A DNA stretch of 64,000 nucleotides from Alkalicoccus chagannorensis DSM 18086 (GTDB taxonomy: Bacteria > Bacillota > Bacilli > Bacillales > Salisediminibacteriaceae): contig NZ_AUCK01000005.1 in NCBI RefSeq assembly GCF_000429725.1, positions 1 through 64,000 of the forward strand. Reading direction: 5' to 3'. Both the position numbers and the translations under genes were made by a program. This document shows, one piece after another, positions 9,398 through 20,949 of this stretch (position 1 is the stretch's first letter; the number at the start of each line of letters is the position of its first letter). The notes beneath the pieces are model-generated. The model was given only the letters and a program-made list of their open reading frames with translations. It ran no database searches and was not told the DNA's origin.

Positions 9398-9982
9398 TCA
9401 ATCATCTTCGTGGTCATTGACATACCGCTGAAAAGTCGGTGCGTTGTACTGTTCCATCGTATCAATCAGCCTGCCGGGATCCTGGGCGATTTGAATCATC
9501 CCGAGGTAGCTTTCATGAAGAAACTCCTCTTTGACCATATGATCGAGCATATGAAGAAGCGGATCGTAAAATTCATTGATATTGACAACGCCGATGGACT
9601 TCCGGTGCAGACCGAGCTGCGCCCACGTGAAGATTTCAAAGAATTCCTCCATCGTCCCTGCTCCTCCGGGAAGAACAACAAATCCGTCAGCCATGTCGGC
9701 CATGCGTGACTTTCGTTCATGCATCGAATCTACGATGATCAAATCATCCAGCATTGGATGAGCTACTTCTCGTTCCTGCAGCATTTTCGGCATGACGCCG
9801 GTGACACGGCCGCCGGCTTCCAGGCAGGCGTTGGCAGCAACTCCCATCATGCCGACGGCGCCGCCTCCATAGATCATCTCGATGCCGCGTTCTGCTAGAG
9901 CCTGTCCAAGTTTTTTGGCTTCTGTCTCATACAAAGACGTTCTTCCGGAGCTGGATCCACAGTAGATGGTGATCCGCTTCAT
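9398..9982 (-). CDS. yvdD: LOG-family (TIGR00730) nucleotide 5'-monophosphate phosphoribohydrolase
   Basis: Carries the LOG signature PGGAGTMEEFFE, the N-terminal YCGSSSG and the YGGGAVGMMG block of the lysine-decarboxylase-like/LOG family. These enzymes release bases from nucleoside 5'-monophosphates; characterised homologues activate cytokinin nucleotides. Length (194 residues) is typical of YvdD. The gene is monocistronic and converges on ykoC. Confidence 0.88.
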   Translation of the reverse strand: MKRITIYCGSSSGRTSLYETEAKKLGQALAERGIEMIYGGGAVGMMGVAANACLEAGGRVTGVMPKMLQEREVAHPMLDDLIIVDSMHERKSRMADMADGFVVLPGGAGTMEEFFEIFTWAQLGLHRKSIGVVNINEFYDPLLHMLDHMVKEEFLHESYLGMIQIAQDPGRLIDTMEQYNAPTFQRYVNDHEDD

Positions 9983-10418
9983 GCCGACTCCCCCTTTGTG
10001 ACAAATTGGTAACGCTGCTTTTATTTTAACACGAAAGACCTGATTCTGCCGTCATGTTTTCAAACAGTTTTGACTTTTTCGTGTGTATGTGCCAGTTGTA
10101 TCCGTTTTAATCGGGGAGCAGCTTCTCCTCCTGCTGCGGCGAAAGGAAGACGGCCGCGCCCGTTGTTGGAAGACAGGAAGAGACGGCGCCGTCAAAAATG
10201 TTCATTTAACAAATTTGTCACGTGCGTGATCCTTTATCACTGTGCTACAATTATGAAAACGTTTTCTTTGTTTCGTGAGTAAGCATGAGAGGTCATGGAG
10301 AAAGGCGACGGCTCCTTGCTTTTGACCGCGGGTACTAGATAAAAAACGAATGAGGCTCTTTTTTTTCGGCCTCCTTGTGAAATAAAAAACAAACATCGTA
10401 GATAGAGCAGGTGATCAT
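9983..10418. other. intergenic region upstream of yerA with a small dyad
   Basis: No gene is supported in this 436-base gap. It holds a dyad, GTGAT-n5-ATCAC (10226-10240), just upstream of TACAAT (10246-10251), a possible -10; the matching -35 is poor, so activation or an alternative sigma factor would be needed. A weak hairpin (gaggc ... gcctc with an internal T run) lies near 10352-10373. No purine riboswitch was found despite the adenine-deaminase-like gene downstream. Confidence 0.35.
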
Positions 10419-12164
10419 ATGATTAAAGGATTTTCTCATTACTGGACAAAAAAGCAGATAAAAACCCATTTATCCGTTGTGAAAGGAAAGACGCCTCCGA
10501 CGCTCGTGATCAAAGACGTCACGTATTTGAACAGCATGCGCCGGCAGTGGGTCACCGCCAATATCTGGATATACGAAGACCGTATCGTCTATATCGGCAG
10601 TGACATGCCCGAATCAGCGGACAGCGTCATGGATGCAGAAGGGAAGTTTGCCGTCCCTGGCTACATTGAACATCATGCCCACCCGTTTCAGCTGTACAAT
10701 CCGATGACCCTCGCAGCTTTCAGTGCCGTTCGCGGAACGACGACCATGGTCGGTGACAACCTGCCTTTTTTCCTGCATTTACAGAAGGACAAAGCATTTG
10801 CACTGCTGGATAAAATGCAGGAGACACCGATGACCATGCTCTGGTCGGCCCGGTATGATTCTCAGACCGAGCTGCAGCAGGAAAATGAAGTGTTCTCCTA
10901 CGCCAACATCCGCTCCTGGCTCGACCACCCTTATGTCGTACAGGGAGGCGAACTGACAGATTGGTCGAAGGTGCTTAACGGGAGTGACGACCAGCTGCTG
11001 CACAGCATGACCGAAACGAAGGATCTGCGCAAGCCGATTGAGGGACATCTTCCCGGAGCCGGGAAAAAGACCCTCACGCAGATGGCGCTCCTCGGCGTAG
11101 ATGGAGATCATGAAGCAATGACGGGAGAAGACGTCATGGCCAGACTCGACTCTGGTATAACGGCATCGCTGCGCAGCTCCTCTATCCGGGATGATCTGCC
11201 TGATTTACTGGACGAGCTGCATGAACTTGGTTTGAACAATTATGATTCGCTCATGATGACAACGGATGGATCTCCGCCTCATTTCACGAAGCACGGCATG
11301 ATGGAGCGCCTGATCCAAACGGCAACGGACCACGGAGTGCCGTTCATCGACGCTGTTCATATGGTGACTAAGAATGTCGCGCGTCATTTCTTCATGGACG
11401 ATGTCCTCGGCATCATTGCGCCCGGCAGAATTGCGAGCATCAACTTTCTTTCTTCCAAAGACGATCCGAGACCAGTCGATGTTCTGGCGAAAGGCCGCTG
11501 GGTCCGCAGAGACGACGAGCCCTGCTTTCCGGAAATCGATATCAACTGGAGCGATTTTGGTCTAGGGCCGCTCGAGCTGGATTGGGATCTCGGAGAAAAA
11601 GACCTTCATTTTTCCATGCCGCTCGGAATGGAGATGGAAAACGATGTGATCATGAAGCCATATCAGATTCTGAAAGATCCAACCGGAGACCGGCTGCCGG
11701 AAGACTGCGATGAACATTTCATGGTGCTGATCGACCGGGAGGGCAGATGGAACGTCTCCACACTCGTCAAAGGCTTCGCTGGGAATATCTATGGGTTTGC
11801 AAGCTCCTTCTCCTCTGCCGGCGATATTCTGCTGATCGGAAAAGATAAGGAAGGTATCAGAAAAGCCTTCCAGCGGCTGAAAGAGAAGAAGGGGGGCATC
11901 CTGCTTCTTGATGAAGATGGTACGGAAACAGCAGTAGATCTGCCGATAGCCGGCATGTTTTCTGCGCTCGGCATGGAAGAAGGACTCATCGACCAGGAGG
12001 CGGCCTTCCGGGAAGCTATGCAGGCCCGCGGCTATGCCTTCGGGGACCCGGTCTACACCCTCCTTTTCTTTTCCGCCACACACCTCCCGTACGTGCGGAT
12101 TACGCAGAAAGGGATCATCGATGTGAAAAAGAAAAGGGTACTCTTTCCCGCGCTTATGCGTTAA
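10419..12164 (+). CDS. yerA: adenine-deaminase-like amidohydrolase (YerA)
   Basis: An amidohydrolase of 581 residues related to adenine deaminase. The metal-binding motif is HHAHP near residue 85, in place of the usual HxH-type site of AdeC, and EGHLPG and TTDGSPPHF blocks follow. The C-terminal region (IDREGRWNVSTLVKGF) matches the adenine deaminase C-terminal domain. The orthologous position, first gene before yerB-yerC-pcrB-pcrA-ligA, matches B. subtilis yerA. Actual adenine deaminase activity is not shown by the sequence alone. Confidence 0.88.
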   Translation: MIKGFSHYWTKKQIKTHLSVVKGKTPPTLVIKDVTYLNSMRRQWVTANIWIYEDRIVYIGSDMPESADSVMDAEGKFAVPGYIEHHAHPFQLYNPMTLAAFSAVRGTTTMVGDNLPFFLHLQKDKAFALLDKMQETPMTMLWSARYDSQTELQQENEVFSYANIRSWLDHPYVVQGGELTDWSKVLNGSDDQLLHSMTETKDLRKPIEGHLPGAGKKTLTQMALLGVDGDHEAMTGEDVMARLDSGITASLRSSSIRDDLPDLLDELHELGLNNYDSLMMTTDGSPPHFTKHGMMERLIQTATDHGVPFIDAVHMVTKNVARHFFMDDVLGIIAPGRIASINFLSSKDDPRPVDVLAKGRWVRRDDEPCFPEIDINWSDFGLGPLELDWDLGEKDLHFSMPLGMEMENDVIMKPYQILKDPTGDRLPEDCDEHFMVLIDREGRWNVSTLVKGFAGNIYGFASSFSSAGDILLIGKDKEGIRKAFQRLKEKKGGILLLDEDGTETAVDLPIAGMFSALGMEEGLIDQEAAFREAMQARGYAFGDPVYTLLFFSATHLPYVRITQKGIIDVKKKRVLFPALMR

Positions 12165-12203
12165 ACTAGAAAAGGAAGGCAGAGCCGGGGAGAGATTATC
12201 AGG

Positions 12204-13268
12204 ATGAAAAAAACAGCATGGCTGTGCGGAATCCTGCTAGCAGCAGGGTGCAGCGGCGCAGAGAATAACGAGAATAACATGGAAGAGGAAGCAGGCAGTA
12301 CAGCAGAGAACGCTGCCGTCTCCAACGAGAATAACGCCAATAATAACGAGGAAGCACAGGATCCGGAAGATTTTGACTACACGTTTCCGCTCACTGGATT
12401 GGGAGCGGAGGAGGATCCGGACCACCGTGCATTCGGCGTGATGATCGAGAATGCACCACAGGCCCGGCCGTATGCCGGGGTAGAAGAAGCCGACGTCGTC
12501 ATGGAAGTGTTGTCCGAAGGGGACATCACGCGGCTGCTCGCTGTCTTTCACAGCAGCGGTCCGGACGTGATCGGCTCTGTCCGAAGTGCGAGAGATTATT
12601 ATATCGATCTCAACAACGGTTTCGATGCCTTGTACGTTTCAGCCGGCGGCAGTCCGGCGGCGTTTGAGATGTTCCAGTCCGGGGAAGTGGATTTTATTAA
12701 CGGGCTGGAATATGACGGCGTCCATTTTGAGCGGTATGAAGACCGGTCTGCTCCGCACGATCTTTTTACGTCGTGGGACGGGCTGCTGGATGCAGCGGAG
12801 GACAGCGGCAGAGACATCGATACGGCCCCGCCGGAACTCAACTTTGCGGAGGAAGAAGCGCCGCTTGAAGACGACGTGGAAAGCCTTGAGATTGCCTACG
12901 GCGGCAGCAGCGGGGTCACCTTCACGTATGACGAAGAAGAAGGCGGCTATCTGCGCAGCGTCGATGGCGAGCCGATGGAAGACCTGGAGACAGGGGACCC
13001 CGTCGCGCCGCGCAATGTTCTCATTGCAGAAGCTCCTCATGACGTGGTGGATGACGAAGGACGCCGGGATATTGATGTGGAAGCAGGCGGAGATGCCTAC
13101 CTTGCCTATGACGGTACGGTCGTCCGGGCAGCGTGGGAAAATCAGGACGGGGTGATTGTTCCTGTCGATGATGAAGGAGAACCGATCCCGCTCCAGCCTG
13201 GTCAGACATGGATCAGCATAACGGAGGAAGATCTGGACAACTACGTGGATATGGACGGGGCGGACTAG
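12204..13268 (+). CDS. yerB: DUF3048 lipoprotein (YerB)
   Basis: Begins with a lipoprotein signal peptide with lipobox LAAGC (Cys16). A very acidic Asn/Glu-rich linker (residues 20-55) follows, then the DUF3048 domain (FPLTGLGAE, GSVRSARDYYIDLNNGFDALYVSAGGS). It should be anchored to the outer face of the membrane. Function in the family is unknown. Order and sequence agree with B. subtilis YerB; the extended acidic linker fits a salt-adapted organism. Confidence 0.88.
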   Translation: MKKTAWLCGILLAAGCSGAENNENNMEEEAGSTAENAAVSNENNANNNEEAQDPEDFDYTFPLTGLGAEEDPDHRAFGVMIENAPQARPYAGVEEADVVMEVLSEGDITRLLAVFHSSGPDVIGSVRSARDYYIDLNNGFDALYVSAGGSPAAFEMFQSGEVDFINGLEYDGVHFERYEDRSAPHDLFTSWDGLLDAAEDSGRDIDTAPPELNFAEEEAPLEDDVESLEIAYGGSSGVTFTYDEEEGGYLRSVDGEPMEDLETGDPVAPRNVLIAEAPHDVVDDEGRRDIDVEAGGDAYLAYDGTVVRAAWENQDGVIVPVDDEGEPIPLQPGQTWISITEEDLDNYVDMDGAD

Positions 13269-13291
13269 CCCAGGAGAGGAGAGACCACTCC

Positions 13292-13600
13292 ATGCAGATC
13301 GATAAACTAAGAGGGAAAGAACTGGATCAGCTCTTTGATGCCATTTTAAGTCTAAAGGATAAAGAAGAATGCTATCAATTTTTCGATGATCTATGTACGA
13401 TGAATGAAATTCAGTCCCTGGCCCAGCGGCTCGAAGTTGCACGCATGCTGATGGAGGGGGATACCTACCAGCGCATTGAACAGGAAACCGGCGCCAGTAC
13501 CGCGACCATCTCCCGGGTGAAGCGCTGCATCAATTACGGGAATGACGGCTACAAATTCACGCTCGACCGGGTGCACGACCCGGAACATCACCGCACGTAG
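13292..13600 (+). CDS. yerC: TrpR/YerC-family DNA-binding protein
   Basis: A protein of 102 residues with a TrpR-like helix-turn-helix: SLAQRLEVARML ... TYQRIEQETGASTATISRVKRCI. GAGAGGAGAG lies before the ATG at 13292. YerC is a conserved small regulator next to pcrB in Bacillaceae. A strong terminator and an intergenic repeat separate it from pcrB here, unlike the tighter B. subtilis arrangement. Confidence 0.9.
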   Translation: MQIDKLRGKELDQLFDAILSLKDKEECYQFFDDLCTMNEIQSLAQRLEVARMLMEGDTYQRIEQETGASTATISRVKRCINYGNDGYKFTLDRVHDPEHHRT

Positions 13601-13603
13601 ATC

Positions 13604-13648
13604 AAGACTTTCCTTCAGCAGCATGCTGCTGAGGGAAAGTCTTTTTTT
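13604..13648 (+). terminator. rho-independent terminator after yerC
   Basis: A near-perfect 19-bp stem (aagactttccttcagcagc and its complement) is followed by seven Ts. Confidence 0.92.
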
Positions 13649-13650
13649 AA

Positions 13651-13810
13651 GGATGCTAAAGTTTTCATACAGGGGGACGGCGGCATCGAACGCTGCGCGG
13701 GAAGGACGAAGAACCTGTTCTTCCCTTGAAAACTCTGCAGCGACGAGGCACGCTGTTCCGACCAAAAGGCGCTTCGCGCTTTTGGTCCTTAGAAACAGAG
13801 GATGTCATAG
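13651..13810 (+). repeat. dispersed intergenic repeat, copy 1
   Basis: About 160 bp sharing, in order, with copies at 28281 and 40422: a GTTTTCATAC-like start, GACGGCGGCAT, an internal stem built on GGAAGGACG and GTTCTTCCC, CTGCAGCGACG, a CCGTTCCGACCAAAA-like block and a second imperfect hairpin around GGCGCTTCGCGC. It lies between the yerC terminator and pcrB. Confidence 0.8.
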
Positions 13811-14268
13811 GAGGAGGAGGAAGGCGCTCGCCCGGCGCGGTAGGCACAGTGCCTTCTTTTCGTACGTCTCCTTTGACGCTTACAGCGGGCGCAGCGTAGT
13901 GGCGGGGTTGTGGCTTGAGTCGACAGGGTTCAGGTGATACCTCGACGTACCTCTCGTTTTGTGTGGCGGGGTGGAAGCCGTCTGGCGGACTTTTTCTCCC
14001 GGGCGACAGACTTTTGCCGCGGGGCGACGAGGTTTTGGTGTCCGGGCGACGCGCTTCGTCTGTCCAGTCGACCAGGTTTCTGCCTCTGGCAGCGGTGCAT
14101 GGTCTTCAAACGTTCGAAGGTGCAGGGGATCGACGTCTTGGTGGCCCGCTGCGTGGGATCTGTCTTCCGTCCTCGTAAAAGAACGTGGAAATCGGCCGCA
14201 GGACACCTGCAGAGGCGGGGCGTTTCTGCTATACTGAACGCTGAGAAGCAGAGGTGTGAGGTGGAAGC
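13811..14268. other. GC-rich intergenic region before pcrB
   Basis: No convincing gene in 458 bases; overlapping frames on both strands are open because of the high GC content, but none has an SD with a plausible domain. TATACT at 14230-14235 could be the pcrB -10, with no good -35. GAGGTG just before 14269 is the pcrB SD. Confidence 0.5.
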
Positions 14269-14973
14269 ATGAAAACATATGAAGAGTGGCGGCACGTCTT
14301 TAAGCTCGATCCTGCCGAAACACTGTCCGATGACGCACTCGAACAGCTGTGTGAATCCGGGACAGATGCGGTCATTGTCGGCGGAACTGACAACGTCACA
14401 GAAGAAGATACACTGGATCTGCTTATGCGGATTCGACGATACAGCACAGCCTGCGCACTGGAGGTCAGCGACGTGGACGCAGTGGTTCCCGGGTTCGATT
14501 ATTACCTCGTCCCTTCCGTGCTCAACTCACGTGATAGAGAATGGGTCATCGGCCGTCACCATCAGGCGATGCTGGAATTCGGGCCTTTTACGTCTGCGGA
14601 AGAACTGATTGGAGAAGGATACTGCATCCTTAACCCGGAGGCAAAAGCAGCGGTTCTTACCAACGCGGATACGTCGCTGGACACGGAGTCGATTGAGGCT
14701 TATGCACGGACCGCGGAGCAGCTGTTCCGTCTGCCGGTTTTTTATCTTGAATACAGCGGTACATATGGAGACCCGTCCGTCGTCAAGGCAGCAGATGAGG
14801 TACTCGAACAGGCCCGCCTGTTTTACGGCGGCGGCATCACGACGACAGCACAGGCGGCAGAAATGGCCGCGCATGCCGACACGATTGTCGTCGGAAATAT
14901 TATCTATGAGGATCTCAAAGCGGCACTGAAGACAGTGGAAGCGGTCCAATCCGCGGCCCGCTGTACAAAATAA
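14269..14973 (+). CDS. pcrB: heptaprenylglyceryl phosphate synthase (PcrB)
   Basis: A TIM-barrel prenyltransferase of 234 residues. It joins sn-glycerol-1-phosphate to a heptaprenyl chain to make an archaeal-type ether lipid precursor. Family blocks include VIVGGTDNV near residue 40, YYLVPSVLNS, LEYSGTYGDP and FYGGGITTTAQA (phosphate-binding). The gene lies just upstream of pcrA and ligA, the conserved order in Bacillaceae. Confidence 0.93.
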   Translation: MKTYEEWRHVFKLDPAETLSDDALEQLCESGTDAVIVGGTDNVTEEDTLDLLMRIRRYSTACALEVSDVDAVVPGFDYYLVPSVLNSRDREWVIGRHHQAMLEFGPFTSAEELIGEGYCILNPEAKAAVLTNADTSLDTESIEAYARTAEQLFRLPVFYLEYSGTYGDPSVVKAADEVLEQARLFYGGGITTTAQAAEMAAHADTIVVGNIIYEDLKAALKTVEAVQSAARCTK

Positions 14974-15022
14974 CGAGAATAAGGTAAGCTGATTTTAGAA
15001 CAAATGTTTGGGTGGTGAGAGC

Positions 15023-17236
15023 GTGACAGAAACATTGCTGACAGGACTGAATCCGGAACAGCAGCGAGCAGTAAAACATAATGAAGGACCGCTCCTGATC
15101 ATGGCAGGAGCAGGGAGTGGAAAGACGCGCGTACTAACGCATCGCATCGCATATCTGATCAGTGAGAAAGGCGTTCCGCACTGGTCGATTCTGGCGATTA
15201 CTTTTACGAACAAAGCAGCTCGGGAGATGAAGGACCGGGTCGCATCGATTGTCGGCCGCGGAGCAGAAGAGATGTGGATTTCCACCTTCCATTCGATGTG
15301 CGTCCGCATTCTCCGCCGGGACATCGACCGGCTCGGCATCAACCGTAACTTCACGATCCTCGATGGAAGTGACCAGCAGACGGTCATGAAGCGGATCGTA
15401 AAGGAAATGAACCTCGATAAGAAGAAATTTGATCCGCGCGCGATGCTCGGAACGATCAGCAGTGCGAAGAACGAACTGAAGGACGCGGCAGCCTTCGCTA
15501 AATCAGCCAATGGATTCTGGGAAGAGACCGCTGCGGATGTGTACAAGAAATATGAAAAAGAATTGAAGAAAAACCAGGCACTGGACTTTGATGATTTAAT
15601 CATGACGACCATCCGGCTGTTCCGTCAGGTGCCGGAAGTGCTCGAATACTATCAGCGCCGCTTCCGCTACGTCATGGTCGATGAATATCAGGATACAAAC
15701 AAAGCACAGTACGAACTGGTGAAGCAGATTGCCGACCGGCATCACAATCTCTGTGTCGTCGGTGACTCGGACCAGTCGATCTACCGCTGGCGCGGGGCAG
15801 ACATCAAGAACATCCTCTCGTTCGAGAAAGACTATGAGAATGCCGTCGTCGTCATGCTGGAACAGAACTACCGCTCGACGAAGCATATTCTGGATGCAGC
15901 GAATGCGGTGATTGATAACAATGCGAACAGACGGAAGAAGGACCTCTGGACGGAAAATACCGCCGGCGAGAAAATCACGCTGTACGAAGCGGGCAATGAA
16001 CAGGAAGAGGCACGCTATATCGTCGGAAAAATGAAGGAGCACATAGATAACGGCATGAAGGCTTCCGATCTCGCAGTCCTTTACCGGACGAATGCCCAGT
16101 CTCGTGTGCTGGAGGAACTGCTCGTCAAATCGAACATGCCGTATACGATCGTCGGCGGCACGAAGTTCTATGATCGAAAAGAGATCAAAGATCTGCTTGC
16201 CTACCTCCGGCTGATTTCGAATCCGGATGACGACATCAGCTTCCGCCGGATCGTCAACGTTCCGAAACGGGGCATCGGCGGAACGACAGTGGATAAACTG
16301 CAGGCCTATGCGGATGCGCATGATTTGTCCTTGTTTCAGACGGTGCAGGAAATCGAGCAGGTCGGCCTCAGTGCCAGATTCAGCGGCACGCTGCGAAGCT
16401 TTGCCGAACAACTGAAGGGCTGGGTGGACATGCAGGAGTATCTGCCTGTCATGGAGCTCGTCGAAGAAATGCTGGAGAAAACAGGCTATCGTGACATGCT
16501 GAAGCAGGATCAGAGTCTCGAATCGGAATCACGCCTCGAAAATATTGAAGAATTCCTGACAGTAGCGAAGGAATTCGAAGATGTCAGCGAAGACAAGACG
16601 CTGACAGCCTTTTTAACGGACCTCGCACTGGTGGCTGACATTGACCAGGTCGATGAAGAGGAAGAAGCGCAGGTTAAATCCATTCTCATGACGCTTCATT
16701 CTGCAAAGGGACTGGAATTTCCCGTCGTCTTCCTGGCTGGTCTGGAAGAAGGAGTCTTTCCGCACAGCCGCTCGCTCATGGAGGAAGAGGAGATGGAGGA
16801 AGAGCGCCGTCTCGCCTACGTAGGCATCACGCGTGCCGAAGAGCAGCTTTATTTGACTCGGGCAAGAATGCGGACGATTTTCGGCAAAACGAATGCCAAC
16901 CCTCCTTCGCGGTTCATCTATGAACTTCCTTCCGAATTGACAGCCGAAGCGGGTGTAATGGAAGTACCTTGGAGTAACGGCGGCAGGCGCACGGTCGAAA
17001 GCGGCGGCAGTCAGCGTCCGGCGGAAAAGCGTACCGTAAAAACGATGCAGCGGACGACAACGGGCGGCGACAGCTTCGCCTGGTCGATCGGTGATAAGGC
17101 TTCCCATAAGAAATGGGGAACAGGCACGGTCGTAAGCATCCGCGGCAAAGGGGAAGACGTTGAACTCGATATCGCCTTCCCGGAGATCGGCATCAAGCGG
17201 CTGTTTGCCAAGTTTGCGCCGATCACGAAAGAATAG
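15023..17236 (+). CDS. pcrA: ATP-dependent DNA helicase PcrA
   Basis: A superfamily 1 3'-5' helicase for repair and plasmid replication. It has the Walker A motif [11 protein letters not shown], motif II DEYQDTN, motif [17 protein letters not shown], motif IV QNYRST and motif [13 protein letters not shown]. The C-terminal tail ([18 protein letters not shown]-like) is the RNA-polymerase-binding Tudor-like module. GTG at 15023 is preferred because GGTGGTGAG lies just upstream. The product is about 737 residues, normal for PcrA. Confidence 0.96.
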   Translation: MTETLLTGLNPEQQRAVKHNEGPLLIMAGAGSGKTRVLTHRIAYLISEKGVPHWSILAITFTNKAAREMKDRVASIVGRGAEEMWISTFHSMCVRILRRDIDRLGINRNFTILDGSDQQTVMKRIVKEMNLDKKKFDPRAMLGTISSAKNELKDAAAFAKSANGFWEETAADVYKKYEKELKKNQALDFDDLIMTTIRLFRQVPEVLEYYQRRFRYVMVDEYQDTNKAQYELVKQIADRHHNLCVVGDSDQSIYRWRGADIKNILSFEKDYENAVVVMLEQNYRSTKHILDAANAVIDNNANRRKKDLWTENTAGEKITLYEAGNEQEEARYIVGKMKEHIDNGMKASDLAVLYRTNAQSRVLEELLVKSNMPYTIVGGTKFYDRKEIKDLLAYLRLISNPDDDISFRRIVNVPKRGIGGTTVDKLQAYADAHDLSLFQTVQEIEQVGLSARFSGTLRSFAEQLKGWVDMQEYLPVMELVEEMLEKTGYRDMLKQDQSLESESRLENIEEFLTVAKEFEDVSEDKTLTAFLTDLALVADIDQVDEEEEAQVKSILMTLHSAKGLEFPVVFLAGLEEGVFPHSRSLMEEEEMEEERRLAYVGITRAEEQLYLTRARMRTIFGKTNANPPSRFIYELPSELTAEAGVMEVPWSNGGRRTVESGGSQRPAEKRTVKTMQRTTTGGDSFAWSIGDKASHKKWGTGTVVSIRGKGEDVELDIAFPEIGIKRLFAKFAPITKE

Positions 17237-19237
<2,001 letters not shown>

Positions 19238-19261
19238 GCGGAAACGTTTAAGGAAAACCAC

Positions 19262-19299
19262 AGGAACCGTCCTTACCAGTTGATGGGACGGTTCCTTTT
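19262..19299 (+). terminator. terminator after ligA
   Basis: An 11-bp perfect stem (aggaaccgtcc/ggacggttcct) plus a short T run ends the pcrB-pcrA-ligA transcript. Nothing further is supported up to camS at 19484. Confidence 0.85.
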
Positions 19300-19483
19300 A
19301 GCGCGGGTGAAAAAAGAAGATACTGCACAGCAAGCATATGACGGCGTCGTCCCCATGTCCTTTCGACCGAAAGGGGCTTGTGCGCTTGTGGTCTGGATTC
19401 CTCCGACGAAGGACAGGCTGGCAGAATAGGGCGGTATGTGAGAAAATACGAGAAGATGGATCAGTTTTTCAGGGAGGACGAAC

Positions 19484-20719
19484 ATGATTAAATACTGGAT
19501 TGCCGCCGGCACAGCCCTGCTCGTATTGAGCGGGTGTACGAATACAGAAGATGACGAAGAAAATGTGCTCGTTGTCGAAGAAACAGAAGATGAAGAGGCG
19601 GAGGAGCTTGTCAGCACACCGACGATCAGTTCGCCGGATAACTACTTCCGTAATGTGCTGGAAGATGGCACCTATCAGCGGAGTGAAGCACGCGGAAGTA
19701 CCGCTCATGCGATGAACAATCGAATCGACATTGACCATTTTGAACGCGGCATGATGGAAGCGGCTGCTGAAAGGTTCGACCCGGATGATTATTTCTTCCA
19801 GGAAGGGAATTATCTATCCGGTGAAATCCTCAACAGCTGGCTGCGCAGATTTGAGCCGTCGCAGGAGGATGAAGATATCGAAGAAATCGAAGGTGATGCA
19901 GAGGACGGCACGGCACCTGAACAGGAAGTGGAGGAATCAGCGGGCCTGAACCCACCGCTGGCTGACGCAGAAAGTGAAGAAGACGCCATGCGCGGGAATC
20001 CGCTCGTTCTCTCGAATATTCAGGAACATAACTACTATATCGGCAGTGAAGAAGAAGGCGTTGAACTCGGCGGTGTGGTCATTGGACTGTCGGTGAGGAA
20101 CATTTATTATTTCCGGACGGAAACCGAAGACGGCCTGCTGAACTTCCACGAAGAACCGGTAGACGAAGAATTTGCTCTAGAATACGCCCAGGATGCTGCA
20201 GGTACGATTCTGCAGCGGCTGCGCGGAACCGAAGAGCTGGAAGAGGTACCTGTCACCTTTGCGATTTTCCGTGAAGAGCCGAGGGGATCAGTGGAACCAG
20301 GGACTTTCCGCATGATGTCGCATGTCGGAGAAGGCGAGAATAACATTCAAGGCTGGGAAGGAATCAGCGAGAGCAACCTCGTCTTTCCGTCCAGTGAAGC
20401 GCGCGACCAGCAGCCGCAGCTTGCAGATGAGTTCACCTCTTTCCGTGAAGATGTCGAGCACTTCTTTGACGAGCCACTTGGAGTCATTGGACGTGCCAGA
20501 TACAAAGACAATTCACTGCACGAATTTGATGTTGAAATTAACATTCAGTCGCACGGAATGCCGGAAGTCATTGCGCTGACCCAGTTCATCAGCGGACAGC
20601 TCGAGGATGCAGCCTTTTCCGGAGGAGCTCCGCTGCATATCTCCATCAGCTCTGTGGAAGGCAACGAAGCCGTGATTGTCCAGCATCCCAACCAGGAACC
20701 CTTTGTTCATATTTACTAA
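19484..20719 (+). CDS. camS: CamS family sex-pheromone lipoprotein precursor (YerH)
   Basis: A lipoprotein with signal peptide and lipobox LVLSGC (Cys18). A strongly acidic stretch and the CamS domain follow (NSWLRRF, NPLVLSNIQEHNYY, the EEVPVTFAIFREE block). In staphylococci and enterococci the signal peptide of CamS yields a plasmid-transfer pheromone. In Bacillaceae the role is unclear. The position after ligA matches B. subtilis yerH. An unusually acidic insert near residues 125-160 fits the halophilic style of the genome. Confidence 0.9.
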   Translation: MIKYWIAAGTALLVLSGCTNTEDDEENVLVVEETEDEEAEELVSTPTISSPDNYFRNVLEDGTYQRSEARGSTAHAMNNRIDIDHFERGMMEAAAERFDPDDYFFQEGNYLSGEILNSWLRRFEPSQEDEDIEEIEGDAEDGTAPEQEVEESAGLNPPLADAESEEDAMRGNPLVLSNIQEHNYYIGSEEEGVELGGVVIGLSVRNIYYFRTETEDGLLNFHEEPVDEEFALEYAQDAAGTILQRLRGTEELEEVPVTFAIFREEPRGSVEPGTFRMMSHVGEGENNIQGWEGISESNLVFPSSEARDQQPQLADEFTSFREDVEHFFDEPLGVIGRARYKDNSLHEFDVEINIQSHGMPEVIALTQFISGQLEDAAFSGGAPLHISISSVEGNEAVIVQHPNQEPFVHIY

Positions 20720-20728
20720 CCGTGTTTG

Positions 20729-20762
20729 AAGCGGAACCATTGGAAGCACCGGTTCCGCTTTG
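20729..20762 (+). terminator. terminator after camS
   Basis: A 10-bp stem (aagcggaacc/ggttccgctt) with a moderate T-rich tail directly after the camS stop. Confidence 0.7.
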
Positions 20763-20949
20763 ATTCCTTTACTGCAGTGGAAAAAGCGGTATGGGAAGCT
20801 GCCCGGGAAGAAAGCAGATCAGGTGCTCTCTGTAACATGCTGCAGCTACTCAGCGCCGACTTTCCATTGGATTGGAAATTTTACGTTTACAATTGTGCGC
20901 ACTGGGTAACAGAAAAATAAGTCTGAAAATTCAGAGGGAGGCATAACCG

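Noticed and set aside
10202-10418. Possible purine riboswitch upstream of yerA
   Set aside because: The three-way-junction consensus of purine aptamers is absent; only a small dyad and weak hairpin are present.
13542-14295. Many overlapping frames on both strands before pcrB
   Set aside because: They arise from GC-rich, stop-poor DNA and the dispersed repeat; none has an SD with a recognisable domain.
20726-20920. 64-codon frame between camS and the SLH gene
   Set aside because: It spans the camS terminator and lacks an SD.
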